Source of the DNA: JAHJGG01 sp041658785
Lineage (GTDB): Bacteria; Patescibacteriota; Patescibacteriia; Magasanikbacterales; UBA922
DNA length: 22,505 nucleotides
Assembly: GCA_041658785.1 (NCBI GenBank)
Contig: JBAZZL010000017.1
Span: 1 to 22,505, forward strand
Direction of reading: 5' to 3'
A program made the position numbers and the translations under genes. A model generated the notes under the pieces. The model saw only the letters and a program-made list of their open reading frames with translations. It was not told the DNA's origin and searched no databases. Position 1 is the first letter of the stretch; every line of letters begins with the position of its first letter. This document shows, in pieces, positions 19,994 to 22,505 of this stretch.

Positions 19994-20365
19994 TCATGCT
20001 TCATCTAGTTTAATTTCCTTTTCTAAACCATCAATCAGTGACCAGAGCATGGCGGAAATTTCGTCTGTAATGGCAAAAACTTTAATGTACTCCTCTTTAA
20101 TAATCCATTTTCGTTCACAAGCCAAAAATAACAGATATTTGCATTCACGAATTGAGCCGTACGAAGTTTCGTATGAATTTAATTTAACTTTTAATTTTAT
20201 CCTCGCAAATCCTTCAACATAATTCAACATTACCGACACCGCGGCTCGACGCAACTGGCTTACTGTGCCATACAGCTCTGATTTAGGAAACGATTCAGTC
20301 AAATCATAAACGAGCATAATAAATTGATGCGTCTTGTTTTTTAATTGTTTATGAAATGTACTCAC
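19994..20365 (-). CDS. Four-helix-bundle protein (S23/IVS-type), copy 1
   Basis: A 123-aa, all-helical protein of the four-helix-bundle family first known from 23S rRNA intervening sequences. The family core is visible: LVYDLTESFPKSELYGTVSQLRRAAVSVMLNYVEGFAR, then SYETSYGSIRECKYLLFLACE and a final helix ISAMLWSLIDGLEKEI. The start codon is GTG 20365; the ATG two bases upstream is out of frame and hits a stop at once. No 23S rRNA gene is present, so it is a free-standing member, as is common. It is bracketed by inverted G-family repeats on both sides. Function is unknown for the family; a role with RNA or with repeat spread is speculation. Confidence 0.88.
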   Translation of the reverse strand: MSTFHKQLKNKTHQFIMLVYDLTESFPKSELYGTVSQLRRAAVSVMLNYVEGFARIKLKVKLNSYETSYGSIRECKYLLFLACERKWIIKEEYIKVFAITDEISAMLWSLIDGLEKEIKLDEA

Positions 20366-20398
20366 ATCTACTTCACAATTTTACAATTCGCGTTATGA

Positions 20399-20496
20399 GT
20401 CATGCTGCGTGCATCATGCATCATGATTATCATGAGTCATGCTGTGTGCCTCGTGTATCGTGAAAATGCGTCATGCTGCGTGCATCGTGTATCATG
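20399..20496. repeat. G-family repeats, right bracket of the first four-helix-bundle gene
   Basis: Three units GTCATGCTGCGTGCATCGTG + TATCATG start at 20399, 20436 and 20470. They are inverted with respect to 19895-19955. The last unit overlaps the TGA stop codon (20492-20494) of the PilX-like gene. Confidence 0.9.
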
Positions 20497-21919
20497 ATTC
20501 AACTTCTTCCCAACTAATCAACTCATAAGTGTCCCCCACTGGAAATCCGGGCGGAGGAGAATAGAGCAGGTTGCCGTCGTAAGTGTGGTTGGTGTTGATA
20601 AAACCGGAAATAACTTGGCCGCTCTGGTTCACCACTTTCCAACCGCCACCCAGCCGCGATATTTGTGAGCCAAAGAAAATCAAACTGTTGCGCAAAGCGT
20701 TGGGGTAGATCGGGCGGTAATATGGCCGGCGGATACGGTTGAATTGCGACAGCGCCGCGGCGTCAATTTCCATATTATTCGGCACATTGAGCGGGACAAT
20801 AATATCGTCTTGAGCCAACAGCCCCAAGACATCGTCGCTTGATCTTTCGGCATAGGTGATATTGCCGGAAATATAAATCTCGCGGTACTGCGAAGGAATG
20901 GCCGGCAAGCGCCCGGCCGCCAAAGTAACCTGCCGGTCCACCACCCCCTCCACCCAAACGTCATCTTCCACAAAAATTACGCCATTCGCCGGAATATTTT
21001 CATTCCGCAAAAATACGGTTCTGCTAGGATCATAATCCGCGCACACCGAGTCCCATTGCCGGCGGAGGTTACGATAATATCCGTCACCTTGATAACAGAG
21101 GCGGCGCTCTACCCGAGACAGGGCGAAAACGCCATTGCCCAAAAAGACGATTCTGTAGCCCTCGCGGCCGGTGGAACGAAGATACACGCCGCCGTTTTCC
21201 GCCATAGTTCTAATCGCAGTAAGATCGCCGGTAATAGAATCAAACAAAATAGAAGGAACCGGGAAGTCCCAAAATTCTTGCGGCCCGCCCGCTCCCCAGA
21301 TGCCAGGCTTCCATAGGCCGTAAAGAGAATCATAATAAGTGGTGGTGGCGCTCCGCACTAGGGCGTCGGTCCGACCGTCAAATTGAATGCCGCTATTCGC
21401 GTGCACTTTGCCATGCACCTCGGTTGTGCGGCTAAAACGCATATTGGTGTCTTCCACAAAAACATAATCAGTAAGCGCCGGATAACCCACGCGGACTTGA
21501 ATCGTCCGTTTCACTTCCGGTCGCGACAGAATCCAGCCGGTGGAGCGGATAGTGGCAACGGTCGTGCCGGGGAGAGGCGGAGTGATCTCCAATTCAAAAA
21601 TGCCTGCCGTGTTACCGTCTTTGTCCGCGTAAGTGTGCACATACGGCCCGGGGATGCCGGTACCATCCTGAAAATCATTCGGCGCGTGCGCCAAATGCCA
21701 GCGGTAATAATTTACTCCGGCCTCGGCAATATGAAACGCCCGATCGCGATCATGAATTCTCAAGGACGCTTGATGCTCCACCAAGCCGTACTGCGCGACT
21801 CCCATCACAATCATCGTGATTGCGATCGTGCCAAAAGTCATAACAAAAAGAAGCAAACCGGCGCCGCGGGTGTTGTTTCGGAGCGTGTTTGCTAATTCTT
21901 TAATTTTGCTGTAACACAT
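20492..21919 (-). CDS. PilX-like type IV pilus minor protein
   Basis: A 475-aa protein. The N-terminus resembles the PilX N-terminal region: NTRGAGLLLFVMTFGTIAIT, then a membrane helix (about 20-45) running into LVEHQASLRIHDRDRAFHIAEAGVNYYRWHL, the amphipathic helix with the AEAG motif. The rest (about 70-475) is an extracellular beta-rich region, with VHGKVHANSGIQFDGRTDAL and ISGNITYAERSSDDVLGLLAQDDIIVP resembling the repetitive beta-structure segments in such pilus proteins of uncultured bacteria. It probably belongs to a type IV pilus or related surface structure at the membrane. No pilus ATPase, platform or prepilin peptidase gene is in the window. Its stop codon lies inside a G-family repeat. 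The family call rests on the N-terminal pattern. Confidence 0.75.
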   Translation of the reverse strand: MCYSKIKELANTLRNNTRGAGLLLFVMTFGTIAITMIVMGVAQYGLVEHQASLRIHDRDRAFHIAEAGVNYYRWHLAHAPNDFQDGTGIPGPYVHTYADKDGNTAGIFELEITPPLPGTTVATIRSTGWILSRPEVKRTIQVRVGYPALTDYVFVEDTNMRFSRTTEVHGKVHANSGIQFDGRTDALVRSATTTYYDSLYGLWKPGIWGAGGPQEFWDFPVPSILFDSITGDLTAIRTMAENGGVYLRSTGREGYRIVFLGNGVFALSRVERRLCYQGDGYYRNLRRQWDSVCADYDPSRTVFLRNENIPANGVIFVEDDVWVEGVVDRQVTLAAGRLPAIPSQYREIYISGNITYAERSSDDVLGLLAQDDIIVPLNVPNNMEIDAAALSQFNRIRRPYYRPIYPNALRNSLIFFGSQISRLGGGWKVVNQSGQVISGFINTNHTYDGNLLYSPPPGFPVGDTYELISWEEVES

Positions 21920-21932
21920 AATCTTGACTATT

Positions 21933-21952
21933 TGGGTAAGGGCAAAGAAGCC
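21933..21952. repeat. Inverted single copy of the 25-bp H repeat
   Basis: TGGGTAAGGGCAAAGAAGCC matches the reverse complement of the 25-bp unit at 22401-22505 (TGGGTTAGGGTAAGGAAGCC) at 17 of 20 positions. It lies 7 bp beyond the stop codon of the second four-helix-bundle gene. Confidence 0.65.
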
Positions 21953-21959
21953 TGATCAT

Positions 21960-22355
21960 TTATTTATGAAAATTTCTCCATGACCTTGACAAACAATATA
22001 GTTGTCGGCCAATCACTTCGTAAGTTTTAATTAATCTCTTACAAATGATTATATCAATATATGCGGAATACAGATCATTTGCTTGTTCCAAGCTTACTGC
22101 CATTTCATTACTCTCTGCCATGGCATCGTCAATATATTTGTGGAATCCGCGAACCTGATGACGTTTGGCATATCCTTCAGCGATTAAACGCGGTATCGCC
22201 TGGCAAGCCCTTCGACACTGATCGCTTAAATTGTACTTTTCTTCTGGCGGTAATTTATTAACGATTTCCTCCATAACAATCCTCATAACTCTGTATGAAC
22301 GTTGATACACTTCCAGATCTCTAAAGCTCGCCACGGGTCTTTTTTTTTCCTCCAT
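21960..22355 (-). CDS. Four-helix-bundle protein (S23/IVS-type), copy 2
   Basis: A 131-aa member of the same broad family as the protein at 19994-20365 but only distantly similar, so not a recent duplicate. The family start FRDLEVYQRSYRVMRIVMEE is present, then LPPEEKYNLSDQCRRACQAI, PRLIAEGYAKRH and FHKYIDDAMAESNEMAVSLEQ, followed by a fourth helix with IDIIICKRLIKTYEVIGRQL. The first and last cysteines are not conserved features. ATG 22355 follows TAATAAAAAATAT with no ribosome binding site. It is flanked by inverted H-type repeats (21933-21952 and 22401 onward). Function is unknown. Confidence 0.88.
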   Translation of the reverse strand: MEEKKRPVASFRDLEVYQRSYRVMRIVMEEIVNKLPPEEKYNLSDQCRRACQAIPRLIAEGYAKRHQVRGFHKYIDDAMAESNEMAVSLEQANDLYSAYIDIIICKRLIKTYEVIGRQLYCLSRSWRNFHK

Positions 22356-22397
22356 ATATTTTTTATTACTATTTATCTTAGGAAGTCTTACTTCGCT

Positions 22398-22505
22398 TCC
22401 GGCTTCCTTACCCTAACCCATTTCCGGCTTCCTTACCCTAACCCATTTCCGGCTTCCTTACCCTAACCCATTTCCGGCTTCCTTACCCTAACCCATTTCC
22501 GGCTT
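22398..22505. repeat. 25-bp tandem repeat H at the window end
   Basis: GGCTTCCTTACCCTAACCCA + TTTCC repeats at 22401, 22426, 22451, 22476 and 22501 without variation, and continues past the window. Identical copies with no spacers rule out a CRISPR array. Confidence 0.95.

Noticed and set aside
22398..22505. CRISPR array
   Set aside because: The units are directly adjacent and identical with no unique spacers, and no cas gene is present. The CCCTAA-like word is part of a 25-bp unit and is not evidence of a telomere.

Overview
The window looks like a piece of a Patescibacteria (Candidate Phyla Radiation) chromosome, most like a Parcubacteria-type lineage. This is an inference from gene content. 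The window has twelve small two-membrane-segment pilin-like proteins, a UgtP-like glycosyltransferase, PilX-like and four-helix-bundle proteins, tRNA genes without an encoded CCA end, few Shine-Dalgarno sequences, and dense interspersed palindromic repeats. No taxonomic marker gene is present, so the assignment is not proven.

Layout. Positions 1-5750 run mostly on the + strand: 92-bp palindromic tandem repeats, a Xer-type tyrosine recombinase, tRNA-Arg(TCT), a slipin/stomatin protein, tRNA-His(GTG), a ZIP metal transporter and a glycosyltransferase. About 1 kb of stacked repeat elements and a bidirectional terminator follow. From 5890 to 22355 every gene is on the - strand. This part holds twelve paralogous pilin-like genes (called P1-P12 here in coordinate order; P12 is promoter-proximal), with a solute-binding lipoprotein, a GIY-YIG nuclease gene and a DUF559 nuclease gene between them. 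Beyond P12 lie a GalU-like uridylyltransferase, a four-helix-bundle gene, a large PilX-like minor pilus protein and a second four-helix-bundle gene. The window ends in a 25-bp tandem repeat that continues past the edge.

Pilin-like array. P1-P12 share a signal peptide or N-terminal membrane anchor, a variable and often cysteine-rich head, and a C-terminal hairpin of two membrane helices joined by a short charged loop (consensus near AGFxWMxARGxEEKxxKA, then IGLxIxxxAYxI). This matches the VirB2/TrbC-like pilin type known in this group. With the PilX-like protein, the region looks like a surface-appendage locus that grew by duplication. P6 carries a G9 run that cuts off a cysteine-rich tail.

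Repeats and small mobile-looking genes. At least six repeat families fill the spaces between genes, and many sit within about 15 bp of a stop codon. Four small genes (GIY-YIG, DUF559, two four-helix-bundle proteins) are each bracketed by copies of their own repeat family. The GIY-YIG case has several short copies that still contain the first codons of the nuclease, so they look like internally deleted derivatives. This arrangement, similar in principle to REP/RAYT modules but with non-transposase genes, is the best candidate here for an undescribed system.
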